NCBI GenBank assembly: GCA_009841605.1
Contig: VXLM01000023.1
Span: forward strand, 1 to 64,000
DNA from: Dehalococcoidia bacterium
Lineage (GTDB): Bacteria; Chloroflexota; Dehalococcoidia; Lucifugimonadales; VXLM01
DNA length: 64,000 bases
Direction of reading: 5' to 3'
Shown here in pieces: positions 7,715-15,677 of this stretch. How positions within the stretch are numbered: position 1 is the stretch's first letter; each line of letters starts with the position of its first letter. The notes beneath the pieces were generated by a model, which worked only from the letters and a program-made list of their open reading frames with translations, had not been told where the DNA came from and made no database searches. Both the position numbers and the translations under genes were made by a program.

Positions 7715-10189
7715 TTACTTGACTACCAGGTTCACCAGCCTGCCGGGCACGTAGATGGCCTTGACCACCTGCTTGCCTTCCGTGTGACGCTGGACGTTCT
7801 CCAAGGCCATCGCGGCCTCTTTCGCGTCCTCCTCGCTCACGTCCACCGGTATGTCTACCTTGGCCCGCACTCGACCGTTGACCTGGACCACCAGCTCGAT
7901 CATCTCGTCTGCCGCCAGTTCAGCATCGAACTCCGGCAGCGGCTCGTTGTGGATGCTCGTCGTGTGCCCGGCGCGCTCCCACAACTCCTCGGTAATGTGC
8001 GGAGCCATCGGCGCCAGCAGCACCAACAGCTTCTCTATAGCCTCGTGCCACGTCCTTGTATCGACGTTCTTGGCCTCCCACGCCGAGTTCAGCGTGTTCG
8101 AGAACTCCATCAGACCCGCCAGCGCGGTATTGAACTTGAACGCCTCGACATCCCTCTCGACCCGCCTGATCGTCTTGTGAGTGGCGCGAGTCAGGTCCGT
8201 GTTCGCCTCCTGATCGGTCGGCAGGTCGTCCAAAATCCGCGAGTCCCGCTGGACAATCTCCCACACGCGGTTCAGCCAGCGCGACACCCCGTTGATGCCG
8301 GTGTCCTGCCAGCTTCCGCCTCGGTCCCAAGGGCCGATGAACATCAGGTAGCACCGCACGGCGTCCGCGCCGTACTTGCTGACGTATTCGTCGGGGGCAA
8401 CGACATTGCCGCGCGACTTGCTCATCTTCTCGCCTTCGGACAGGATGTGTCCCTGGTTGTACAGCCGGATGAAGGGTTCATCGAAGTCGAGCAGCCCCAG
8501 GTCTCGCATGGCCTTGGTGAAGAACCGCGCGTACAGCAGGTGCATGACCGCGTGCTCGACGCCGCCGGTGTATTGGTCGACCGGCCCCCACATATCGAGG
8601 GCCTCGCGGTGGAACACCCCCTCGTCGAATCTGGGACTGGCGAAACGGAACTGGTACCACGATGAGTCGACGAACGTGTCCATCGTGTCCGTCTCGCGCT
8701 TCGCCGACCCATCACAGCCGGGACACGGCGTGTTCACGAACCCCTCGTGGAGCGCCAGTGGAGACTCGCCGGTCGGACGAAACTCTGAGTCCTCCGGCAG
8801 GAGCACGGGCAGATCTTCCTCCGGAACGGGTATCATGCCGCATTCGTCGCAGTAGACGACAGGTATGGGAGTTCCCCAGTAGCGCTGACGAGAGATCAGC
8901 CAGTCCCGCATCCGGTATTGCACAGCCCTCTTGCCCCAACCCTGAGACTCGATGAAGTCGGCGATATGCCGCTTCCCTTCGGCGCTCGGCAGACCATCGA
9001 ACTGCCCCGAGTTAACTTGCGTCCCTTCCTCTATGTACGCCTCCTCGAGAGGGCCGCCGTCCCAGCCGTCCGGGGCGACGACCACCTTGATCGGCAAGTC
9101 GTACTTTTGGGCAAACTCGAAATCACGCTGATCATGGGCAGGAACGCCCATGACGATGCCTGTGCCATAGGTGAGCAGCACGTAGTCCCCAATCAGGATC
9201 GGCACACGCTCCCCGTTCAGCCGGTTCACCGCGTAGGAGCCGGTGAACACACCCGTCTTTACCTTCTCGGTCGACATTCGTTCGATCTCGGTCTGACGGC
9301 GCGCCTGGTCCACGTAGGCCTCAACCTCAGTCCGATGTTCGGGCGTCGTCAGACTCTCCACCAGCGGGTGCTCCGGGGCCAACACGACAAACGTCACCCC
9401 GAAGATCGTGTCGATGCGCGTGGTGAAGGTGGTCAAAGCGGTCTGATCGAGGTCGTACTCCGAAATGTCAAACTCGACATCGACACCCTCACTACGGCCG
9501 ATCCAGTTGGTCTGCATCGTGTTGATCTTCTCAGGCCAGTCGATCTTGGACTGGTCCAGCAGCTCGTCTGCGTACTCCGTCACCCGGAACAGCCACTGGT
9601 TCAGCTCACGCCGAACGACCTCGGAGTCGCAGCGCTCGCAGCGTCCGTCCACAACCTGCTCGTTCGCCAGCACGGTGTTGTCGGTTGGGCACCAGTTGGC
9701 GGGCGCGAAGTCGCGGTAGGCCAGCCCGGCCTTCAGGAACTGGAGGAAGATCCACTGGTTCCAGTGGTAATACTCGGGTACGCATGTCACGAGCTCGCGG
9801 TCCCAGTCGTAGAGCGGTCCCATCGAGCGGAATTGCAGACGCATCTTTTCTATGTTATCCATCGTCCACTTTGCCGGATGAATTCCGCGCTGGATCGCGG
9901 CGTTCTCGGCGTTCAGTCCGAAGGCGTCAAACCCCATTGGGTGCAGGACGTTGAAGCCTTGCATCCGCCTGAACCTTGCGTGAGCGTCCGCGCCGGACAT
10001 GGCGTACCAGTGGCCGATATGAAGGTCGCCGGACGGGTAGGGGTACATCGTGAGCTCGTACCACTTGGGGCGTGGGTCGTCGTCGCGCACCTTGTATATC
10101 CCGCTCTGATCCCAGCGCTCCTGCCACTTGCTCTCGACATCCGCGGGCATATATTGCCCGGTCGTTTGCCGCTCCTCTACGGTCGTCAT
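7715..10189 (-). CDS. leuS: LeuS, leucyl-tRNA synthetase
   Basis: LeuS charges tRNA-Leu with leucine. The 824-residue length is standard for the bacterial enzyme. The class I signatures are plain: YPSGDLHIGH with HIGH at residues 57-60, and KMSKS at about residue 588 in GEKMSKSRGNVV. Between them lie the CP1 editing domain (with the TFTTRIDT loop near residue 255) and a zinc-binding-like cluster CERCDSEV; the insert with CDECGM and CPGCDG is a second cysteine pair. The tRNA-binding C-terminal domain ends VNLVVK. Expression is almost certainly controlled by the T-box leader upstream. Confidence 0.98.
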   Translation of the reverse strand: MTTVEERQTTGQYMPADVESKWQERWDQSGIYKVRDDDPRPKWYELTMYPYPSGDLHIGHWYAMSGADAHARFRRMQGFNVLHPMGFDAFGLNAENAAIQRGIHPAKWTMDNIEKMRLQFRSMGPLYDWDRELVTCVPEYYHWNQWIFLQFLKAGLAYRDFAPANWCPTDNTVLANEQVVDGRCERCDSEVVRRELNQWLFRVTEYADELLDQSKIDWPEKINTMQTNWIGRSEGVDVEFDISEYDLDQTALTTFTTRIDTIFGVTFVVLAPEHPLVESLTTPEHRTEVEAYVDQARRQTEIERMSTEKVKTGVFTGSYAVNRLNGERVPILIGDYVLLTYGTGIVMGVPAHDQRDFEFAQKYDLPIKVVVAPDGWDGGPLEEAYIEEGTQVNSGQFDGLPSAEGKRHIADFIESQGWGKRAVQYRMRDWLISRQRYWGTPIPVVYCDECGMIPVPEEDLPVLLPEDSEFRPTGESPLALHEGFVNTPCPGCDGSAKRETDTMDTFVDSSWYQFRFASPRFDEGVFHREALDMWGPVDQYTGGVEHAVMHLLYARFFTKAMRDLGLLDFDEPFIRLYNQGHILSEGEKMSKSRGNVVAPDEYVSKYGADAVRCYLMFIGPWDRGGSWQDTGINGVSRWLNRVWEIVQRDSRILDDLPTDQEANTDLTRATHKTIRRVERDVEAFKFNTALAGLMEFSNTLNSAWEAKNVDTRTWHEAIEKLLVLLAPMAPHITEELWERAGHTTSIHNEPLPEFDAELAADEMIELVVQVNGRVRAKVDIPVDVSEEDAKEAAMALENVQRHTEGKQVVKAIYVPGRLVNLVVK

Positions 10190-10280
10190 GGTCCTGCTCC
10201 CTTCCTCTAGCCCGTTCTCAATTTCACCTGCCCATGCCCTTTAGCGGGCTGCTTGAGTCGGCAACCCTGCACTTTTCGTC

Positions 10281-10320
10281 CAAATGAAAAATCCCGTCCC
10301 TTGCATCAAGGGACGGGATT
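10281..10320 (-). terminator. T-box attenuator terminator
   Basis: This is a GC-rich stem of about 13 bp with a 4-nt loop, followed on the minus strand by a U-rich tract. It is the regulated terminator of the leuS leader. Confidence 0.92.
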
Positions 10321-10640
10321 CTGAATGCGCAACGAATCTCGCGGTACCACCCTCGTTCCCCGGCACTCCATCCCCTTCAGTGGAACCGACTCTACATGGT
10401 CAGAAACCGTCCGAAGCGGTGGCACGGGACACTTGGAGACGATAACGGCGCCTACCGTCTCGGCCTGGGAGTTCAGTACTTTCCCCCACAAAGCAGGGAT
10501 ATGAAGCTACCTTCAGCCAAGAGGCTCAAGGGCGAGTTCGCGGGGGCGTAGTCGCTGAGGCTTCCACCACACGGCCTCATTCTCTATCGCTCGCTGCCCG
10601 TTACTACTCCCTGTCAAAGCCTTTCATAGGTATTCGATTG
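10281..10640 (-). ncRNA. T-box leader of leuS
   Basis: T-box RNAs sense uncharged tRNA and then block a terminator. On the minus strand this leader has the invariant T-box core AGGGTGGTACCGCGAG (10338-10353). A terminator follows: a stem of about 13 bp, AATCCCGTCCCTT/AAGGGACGGGATT (10290-10320), running into TTTTTCATTT. Upstream, a stem I region carries the GGAGTAGTA start and an AGAGA motif (10581-10585). The best specifier codon is CTC (complement of 10534-10536) in a GCGAACTCGCC context, a leucine codon that matches the downstream gene. The specifier is my reading of the fold and was not computed. Confidence 0.93.
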
Positions 10641-10646
10641 CATCCA

Positions 10647-10676
10647 AAAGTAGCACGCACATTTGAGAGCCGTCAA
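10647..10676 (-). promoter_or_regulatory. Promoter of the leuS T-box transcript
   Basis: On the minus strand, TTGACG (complement of 10671-10676) is 18 bp from TACTTT (complement of 10647-10652), within TGCTACTTT. The predicted start near 10640 matches the 5' end expected for stem I. Confidence 0.65.
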
Positions 10677-10813
10677 GGAATTGTCGACCCTGCGAATACT
10701 TCCCGCTCTCCAGCAGCGCTTGTCGTTACCGACTTTCAGAATCTCTATGTGCCGTCAGCATGAGAGAGAAAGTAACTGTTCAAACTTCGTGAGAATGCTC
10801 GACTCACACAGCC

Positions 10814-10845
10814 ACCGTCATACCCGCGAGAGCGGGTATCCAGAG
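10814..10845. repeat. REP-like palindrome, copy 1 of 3
   Basis: The sequence CCGTCATACCCGCGAGAGCG and its continuation fold as ATACCCGC/GCGGGTAT followed by CCAG. Related copies lie at 16925-16956 and 41614-41644. The rest of the gap between the leuS promoter and the next gene holds nothing I recognise except the promoter at 10899-10928. Confidence 0.7.
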
Positions 10846-10898
10846 GGGGGAGGATGTTCCTCCATCAACTCTGAACACTTACCAGGGGGAAAATCGAT

Positions 10899-10928
10899 TT
10901 GGTAGACCTGACGGCGTGTTGGTACAAT
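10899..10928 (+). promoter_or_regulatory. Putative promoter of the PilM-like fusion gene
   Basis: TTGGTA (10899-10904) and TACAAT (10923-10928) are separated by 18 bp, giving a leader of about 50 nt to the ATG at 10984. Confidence 0.55.
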
Positions 10929-10983
10929 CATTACGTGCGACCCACGAGGCCGCCTAATCTCCCAACCTGTTGTGAAGTGACGA

Positions 10984-12864
10984 ATGCCTCGAAAGACGTT
11001 AGACGAGCTGTTTCGTTCAGGCCCACCCCGCCGTGATTCGGGCGATTCACGTGATGAACTGAACGAAGTGGAAAAGCAGTTCGTCCTTTGGGGCCTGAAG
11101 GAAGAGTGGAAGCTTTCGCGCATCGCGGAGGCACTCGGGGTTGACGGGTCAGCCGTACGACAGTTCCGGATCGACCTTGTGAGCAACCCCGGCGTACTGC
11201 TTGATCTCGATGTAGTCGAGCCGATAGAGGATCAGGGGGTCACGATGTTCCGGTGCGTGGGGTGCACTGTCCACCTCAACTCTCCTGATCAAATCGACCG
11301 GCACGCGCTGGCGCACTTTCTCAAAGATTCCGATCTCGACTCGGCGATTGCGGCACGCCAGCGGTCGAATCGTCAACGCCTCCAGTCTTGGTCCGACCAA
11401 CCGGAAGCGGACGGTTTGGGCGAATCTCAAGCGAAGACGGATCAGTCCCCGGACTCGTCCCAAACGGAAAATGGCGAGAACGATGTGCCGTCAGTGGTGC
11501 CGCCTGACGCAGACCGTTCTGAGCTGCTCCAGGCGCTCCGCCGGATAGCCGCGCTTCCTGAGGAACCCGAGTCTCCCGATGAGCCTTCGGTCAATGCTGA
11601 CGCGGATGCGGAGAAATCACCCAAACAGGAATCACAGCCTCCGCACATCGAAGGAGTGGATACGTTCGACGTGCATAACGCATTCGAGCGCATGGCGGAA
11701 CGGCGCGGCTTGTCGGAAGACACGGCTGAATCAAGTGCCAAACCCCATTTCGAGGTCTACTCCCAGGGGGAGGCGGCAGAGTCTCATCACGACGCGTCCT
11801 CAAGCAACGTAGACTCCACCGAGAATACGGAACCCGATTTCATTGAAGGTCATTCAGAGCATGCCAGTGGAGTGGAAGCATCTGAGGACGGACGACGAAG
11901 CAAGAGAAAAAGAGGGTTTCTTTCGCGATGGGCGCGATCTGCCAATGCGGAACGGCAGCGCCGCGATGTCGTAGGCGGAATGGGAAGCGTCAAAGAGGCT
12001 ACGTCCGTCACAATCGAGTCCGGGGTGATGAAAATCCTGTCCACGAGAATGCTGGATGTCGTCGACTATCGCGCTGTGCCGTTGTCGCCTCAACTCTACG
12101 CAGGCGGGGTCGTTGTCGACGCGGGCACCATAAGCAGACACTTGGCGGCAGCTTTGGCCGACATGGAGGGTGCTCACAGGGCTGTCTACGCTGCCGTCCC
12201 AGGGTATCAATCGGCCATGCGGCGCTTTGACCTGCCGGACGTGCGGGAGATCGACCCGAAGGAGGTGATACCCCGCGAGGCCAGGCGGGCGCTCGGCATT
12301 CCTGTTGAGAATGCCACATTGCGTTGGCAGCGCCTTCCAGGCCGTTCGCGTATCGCCCGGTGGCTGGTTGCCGCAGCTTCCGAGAGCTCCTATTCGGCCA
12401 TCTCGTCGGTAATAAGAGGCACCGGCCACAAGATGCGCGCACTGGAACTTCGTCCCTTCCCCCTGACGAGGGCTATCGGTCACCCTACAGTGATCGGAGT
12501 GTCCGTGTCTTCGGACGGATGCGACGTGGTCGTCGTACGCCAGTGGGAGCCTCACACGTACCAGTCGGTCTATTGGGAGGCCGGCTCCGTCTCGGACAGC
12601 AGCGATCTTGTCAGGCGACTCACCGAAGTGGTCGAGAACACCATCGACCTGCACAATCTCCATAACCCGGAGGTGTCCCTGACTCCCGATGTACCGATGG
12701 CACTCACCGGCGGAGAAACGGAGCATCACGCCGACTTGGGGATGTTCGTAGCCTCCAACGTCGGCAGAGAACTCGTGGAAGGGAAGAACCCCCTCAATGC
12801 CCCGGGCGACTTCCCCTACCAGTCGATGATCGTAAACGTCGGTCTCGCCCTGTGGGACGTCTAG
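10984..12864 (+). CDS. HTH / C2H2 zinc finger / PilM-like fusion protein
   Basis: This 626-residue protein has an unfamiliar architecture. Residues about 30-65 look like a helix-turn-helix (SRIAEALGVDGSAVRQFRIDL). Next comes Cys91-X2-Cys94-X12-His107-X3-His111, the exact spacing of a classical C2H2 zinc finger. Residues about 125-320 are acidic, Ser/Glu-rich and probably disordered, ending in a basic patch RRSKRKRGFLSRW. The C-terminal 300 residues resemble the actin-fold PilM/ComGA-type pilus protein: VTIESGVMKILSTR, VYAAVPGYQSAMRRFDLPDV and IPREARRALGIPVENATLRWQ. The usual phosphate-binding DIG loop appears as VSVSSDG, so nucleotide binding is doubtful. No pilN, pilO, pilB or pilC is adjacent. 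It may be a cytoplasmic DNA-binding scaffold; the function is unknown. Confidence 0.6.
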   Translation: MPRKTLDELFRSGPPRRDSGDSRDELNEVEKQFVLWGLKEEWKLSRIAEALGVDGSAVRQFRIDLVSNPGVLLDLDVVEPIEDQGVTMFRCVGCTVHLNSPDQIDRHALAHFLKDSDLDSAIAARQRSNRQRLQSWSDQPEADGLGESQAKTDQSPDSSQTENGENDVPSVVPPDADRSELLQALRRIAALPEEPESPDEPSVNADADAEKSPKQESQPPHIEGVDTFDVHNAFERMAERRGLSEDTAESSAKPHFEVYSQGEAAESHHDASSSNVDSTENTEPDFIEGHSEHASGVEASEDGRRSKRKRGFLSRWARSANAERQRRDVVGGMGSVKEATSVTIESGVMKILSTRMLDVVDYRAVPLSPQLYAGGVVVDAGTISRHLAAALADMEGAHRAVYAAVPGYQSAMRRFDLPDVREIDPKEVIPREARRALGIPVENATLRWQRLPGRSRIARWLVAAASESSYSAISSVIRGTGHKMRALELRPFPLTRAIGHPTVIGVSVSSDGCDVVVVRQWEPHTYQSVYWEAGSVSDSSDLVRRLTEVVENTIDLHNLHNPEVSLTPDVPMALTGGETEHHADLGMFVASNVGRELVEGKNPLNAPGDFPYQSMIVNVGLALWDV

Positions 12865-13382
12865 TCCGAAACTGCATTGCGCCAGCGAATGATGTCGAAG
12901 TTTACGGTGGACTCGATCACCGCGTCTCTCAGTGAGACCAGCGAAGGCATGATCCTCAGATCGACTCCGGCGTCGACGAGTGCCCCCATGGGATCAGGAA
13001 TCGGCTCGACTTCCAAGGGCCTGCATTCGTGCTCAGAGACCCAGTACCCCGCGTACTCATCGCGCAGTGCGAAGCCCTCTGCGGGTAGGGTGTACCGATA
13101 GACGGTAGTGTTGCGCATCCGCCGTAGCCAGCGCGACTCGATTGCCGCAACAACCTCGGCCGTAGTGTGGCCGAAGAAGGTCTCAGCGTCCTCAGCCGAA
13201 GTGCTCATAGACTTCGAGATGACCACTCTCGGGCAGTCGCGAGGGAAATAGAACTGGTGACAGTGCGCCCTGTCGACCGCCCAAACGAGCGCCTCGTCGG
13301 ACGGCCCGATCCTAACGGGCCGGGGAACGAAGCGTTCTATCGAGGGGTCTTCGCTGAAGTGATAGAGGTAGTCTGATGTCAT
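12861..13382 (-). CDS. DUF6886-like hypothetical protein
   Basis: This 173-residue soluble protein begins MTSDYLYHFSEDPSIERF and contains VWAVDRAHCHQFYFPRDCPRVV, which I associate with the DUF6886 family (small proteins of unknown function). It has no signal peptide or membrane segment. I start it at 13382; an upstream in-frame start adds ten residues before the conserved YHFSE opening. The pattern of a conserved His after Tyr and the DCPR motif hints at an RNA 2'-phosphotransferase or ADP-ribosyl-type fold, but this is speculative. Its stop codon lies inside the palindrome CTAG, which also supplies the stop of the convergent PilM-like gene. Confidence 0.6.
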   Translation of the reverse strand: MTSDYLYHFSEDPSIERFVPRPVRIGPSDEALVWAVDRAHCHQFYFPRDCPRVVISKSMSTSAEDAETFFGHTTAEVVAAIESRWLRRMRNTTVYRYTLPAEGFALRDEYAGYWVSEHECRPLEVEPIPDPMGALVDAGVDLRIMPSLVSLRDAVIESTVNFDIIRWRNAVSD

Positions 13383-13441
13383 AGGATAGGCGTCAAGCGA
13401 ACGTAACGACAAGGCGAAAGGTCAGTGGGGCAGGGAGTCTC

Positions 13442-13479
13442 TTGACAGGCGTCAGTGAAAGTAATATAGTTACACGTAA
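13442..13479 (+). promoter_or_regulatory. Strong promoter with overlapping GTAA/TTAC half-sites
   Basis: A perfect TTGACA (13442-13447) is 17 bp from TATAGT (13465-13470). Overlapping the -10 and start site are three alternating half-sites: GTAA (13461-13464), TTAC (13470-13473) and GTAA (13476-13479). Such an array fits an operator for the ribbon-helix-helix protein encoded immediately downstream. The promoter is well supported; the operator role is inference. Confidence 0.75.
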
Positions 13480-13506
13480 GTATCTTGTGTGCCCAAGGAG
13501 AACTCC

Positions 13507-13911
13507 ATGAGCAAGAACAACACCAACGACGACAAGAGCCTGTCAGAGCGAATCGAAACCATTGTAGACGAGTCAAAAGAGGCCTTCAAACAGGCATACC
13601 AGACCTCGGGCGTAGAATCCATAGGCGAGAACGTCAAGGAGGCCGTGGATCGGGCGCTTTCGAGGCGTGAGAACGTCGTCATGGTACGTCTGAACACCGA
13701 GAGCATCACTCGCGTCGACGAGTTGGTTGAGGCGGGAGTAGTATCTAGCCGTTCCGAGGCCGTGGCATTCCTCGTTTCCGAGGGCATCGGCGCGCAGTCG
13801 GAGCTGTTCGAGCGGATAGGCCAGAAGGTTGAGCAGATTCGACGGGTCAAGCAGGAGCTCCGAGACCTCCTCAACGAGAAGCCCCCCGAGACCACGAAAA
13901 AGGACGACTAA
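13507..13911 (+). CDS. Ribbon-helix-helix protein, probable autoregulated repressor
   Basis: This 134-residue protein has a ribbon-helix-helix (CopG/Arc-type) core at residues 57-95: the strand NVVMVRLN, helix TRVDELVEAGV, then SRSEAVAFLVSEGI. An N-terminal charged helix precedes it and a coiled-coil-like helix KVEQIRRVKQELRDLLNE follows. The ATG at 13507 has AAGGAG six bases upstream; a GTG at 13489 is in frame but lacks a ribosome binding site. No toxin gene follows, so it is not an obvious antitoxin. With a consensus promoter and a palindromic start-site region, autorepression is likely. Confidence 0.7.
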   Translation: MSKNNTNDDKSLSERIETIVDESKEAFKQAYQTSGVESIGENVKEAVDRALSRRENVVMVRLNTESITRVDELVEAGVVSSRSEAVAFLVSEGIGAQSELFERIGQKVEQIRRVKQELRDLLNEKPPETTKKDD

Positions 13912-14019
13912 CACCCCCTCCGGCAGATCGGCATTAGTTCATCGTTCGTTGATCTCGCTGGTCGGTGGGATTCGGTACCGCGCTTGTGGTATTGAAAATT
14001 AACGGGACTGCGACTTGGT

Positions 14020-14045
14020 AAGGGCGGGTTTCAAACCCGCCCTTT
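14020..14045 (+). terminator. Hairpin terminator after the ribbon-helix-helix gene
   Basis: AAGGGCGGGTTT faces AAACCCGCCCTT around a minimal loop and ends in TTT. It lies about 110 bp after the stop of the ribbon-helix-helix gene. Confidence 0.6.
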
Positions 14046-14101
14046 CAGTGTAAAACTACACATCATTTCAAAGATTTCGGACTGCTATCTGGACGTGCTA
14101 A

Positions 14102-14464
14102 TCAGTCCATCAGCACCTTGCCCGTGGCGGACCGCTTACTATATGCCGACGGCGATTTGGCGTCATTCTTTCGAGCTACCTCATGGCAGGCGACAAGGCC
14201 GTCCGTTCCCAGTCGATGAATCGTTCCCAAGGCTATGTAAGCCACATCAACCGCCTCCTTCACGGCATCCTCGATTTCCCCCCGATTGAGCGCACGCGCG
14301 TGTTCACCTACCTCTTCGTCGAGCAGGGACAGCCTCTGTCTGAGGGCGTCGAGCGTCCCATCGACACTTGCCATATCTATCTGAGGAATATCGAACCTTT
14401 GGTGAAACGCGTCCACGCTTACCGCCAAGGTCTCAATAGCACTGACGAATTCTTCGGATTGCAT
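14102..14464 (-). CDS. MazG-like/PRA-PH-superfamily nucleotide pyrophosphohydrolase-like protein
   Basis: The 120-residue product fits the all-alpha nucleotide pyrophosphohydrolase fold (MazG, PRA-PH, dUTPase). It has FHQRFDIP, then RLSLLDEEVGEHARAL with the EExxE metal motif (about residue 50), then EAVDVAYIALGTIHRLG with the second acidic motif, and finally HEVARKNDAKS. These enzymes remove pyrophosphate from non-canonical or damaged nucleotides. The ATG at 14464 follows GGAAGGAG at good spacing, so I reject the longer in-frame form. It diverges from threonine synthase across a 113-bp gap. The substrate is unknown. Confidence 0.75.
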   Translation of the reverse strand: MQSEEFVSAIETLAVSVDAFHQRFDIPQIDMASVDGTLDALRQRLSLLDEEVGEHARALNRGEIEDAVKEAVDVAYIALGTIHRLGTDGLVACHEVARKNDAKSPSAYSKRSATGKVLMD

Positions 14465-14577
14465 TCTCGCTCCTTCCGAACCGCTCATAGTGTCCTGATC
14501 TGGTGGCATTCGAGAGTACCCAGGAACCGTATGGTATTCTACCGGACGATGCCCAACACGTCCCATTGGAAACTCTT

Positions 14578-15675
14578 ATGACCGAGCCGACCCTGCGCTG
14601 CGCCGAATGCACCATCTCCCTCTGCGCCGACATGACGACGCTGACATGCCTCGATTGCGAGAGTCCGTTGGAAGTAGACTACCCCGGCCACGACTACGTC
14701 AGCGGAAGACCGCCTATGCCGGTGCCTAGCCAATACTTGGAATCCGCCACCCTAGGCGAGGGGAATACGCCGATCGTCGATTTACCGGCGTTCGCGTCTA
14801 GGCTGGGCATACGGTCGCTCAATGCCAAGCTGGAATACATCAACCCGACCGGCTCCTTCAAGGACCGGGGCACGGCCGTAGTAATAGCCGCGGCCAAGCA
14901 GCATGGCGTGTCCGAAGTCGTGGAGGACTCATCGGGAAACGCCGGAGCGTCCGTCTCAGCGTACGCGGCGCGTGCCGGCATGAAGGCCCACATATTCGCT
15001 CCGTCGTCCGCCCCTCAGGGCAAGCTCAGGCAGATCGTTGCCTACGGAGCTCAGGTGCACTCCATCCCCGGACCGCGTGAGGCGACGACCGCCGCCGCCG
15101 TAGAGTACGCGACCGAGCACAGTCTGGTGTACGCCTCCCACGTACTCAGCCCCTACTTCGTCGAGGGAACAAAGCTGTTCGCCTACGAAATCTTCCACCA
15201 GTCTGGTGAGACTATGCCAAAGCACATCGTCATGCCGGTCGGAAACGGATCATTGCTGCTCGGCGCACTCAAGGGGTTCGCCGAACTCAAAAGGGGAGGG
15301 CACATCGCGGATATTCCCCGTCTTCACGCCGTGCAGGCCAAGAGCGTCATGCCGATAGTAGCGGCATTTCTGGGCCTCGACGACGAACCACCTGTCGAAA
15401 CCACAGTGGCCGGTGGCATCGCAGTCGGAACTCCCGCGCGCCTCGAAGAAATCGTGACGGCCATCAAGACGACCGACGGCACAGCAACTGCCGTCGAGGA
15501 AAACGACATCCTCTCGTGGCGCGACACCCTCGCCCACACCGAGGGAATCTACGGAGAACCCACCTCAGCCGCCGCTTTCGCCGGCCTCGCACAACTGGTC
15601 CAGCAAGGAATCATCCAACCCAACGAGCGCGTCCTCGTCCCCATAACCGGCTTCGGCCTGAAGGACGCCGGGTAG
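14578..15675 (+). CDS. thrC: Threonine synthase
   Basis: Threonine synthase converts O-phosphohomoserine to threonine with pyridoxal phosphate. The 365-residue product begins with a zinc-ribbon-like cluster (Cys8, Cys11, Cys24, Cys27), seen in many longer family members. The PLP lysine is Lys95 in NPTGSFKDRG, followed by the phosphate- and substrate-binding loop DSSGNAGASVSAYAARAG and the glycine-rich VMPVGNGSLLLG. The start at 14578 puts the cysteine pair at the normal distance from the N-terminus. No hom or thrB is adjacent. The gene ends 2 bp from the convergent aminotransferase. Confidence 0.88.
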   Translation: MTEPTLRCAECTISLCADMTTLTCLDCESPLEVDYPGHDYVSGRPPMPVPSQYLESATLGEGNTPIVDLPAFASRLGIRSLNAKLEYINPTGSFKDRGTAVVIAAAKQHGVSEVVEDSSGNAGASVSAYAARAGMKAHIFAPSSAPQGKLRQIVAYGAQVHSIPGPREATTAAAVEYATEHSLVYASHVLSPYFVEGTKLFAYEIFHQSGETMPKHIVMPVGNGSLLLGALKGFAELKRGGHIADIPRLHAVQAKSVMPIVAAFLGLDDEPPVETTVAGGIAVGTPARLEEIVTAIKTTDGTATAVEENDILSWRDTLAHTEGIYGEPTSAAAFAGLAQLVQQGIIQPNERVLVPITGFGLKDAG

Positions 15676-15677
15676 AC

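Noticed and set aside
8918-10210. Long open frame (430 codons) on the plus strand opposite leuS
   Set aside because: It is antisense to a clear LeuS, has no recognisable domain and is rich in Arg, Val and His as expected of shadow frames in GC-rich DNA.
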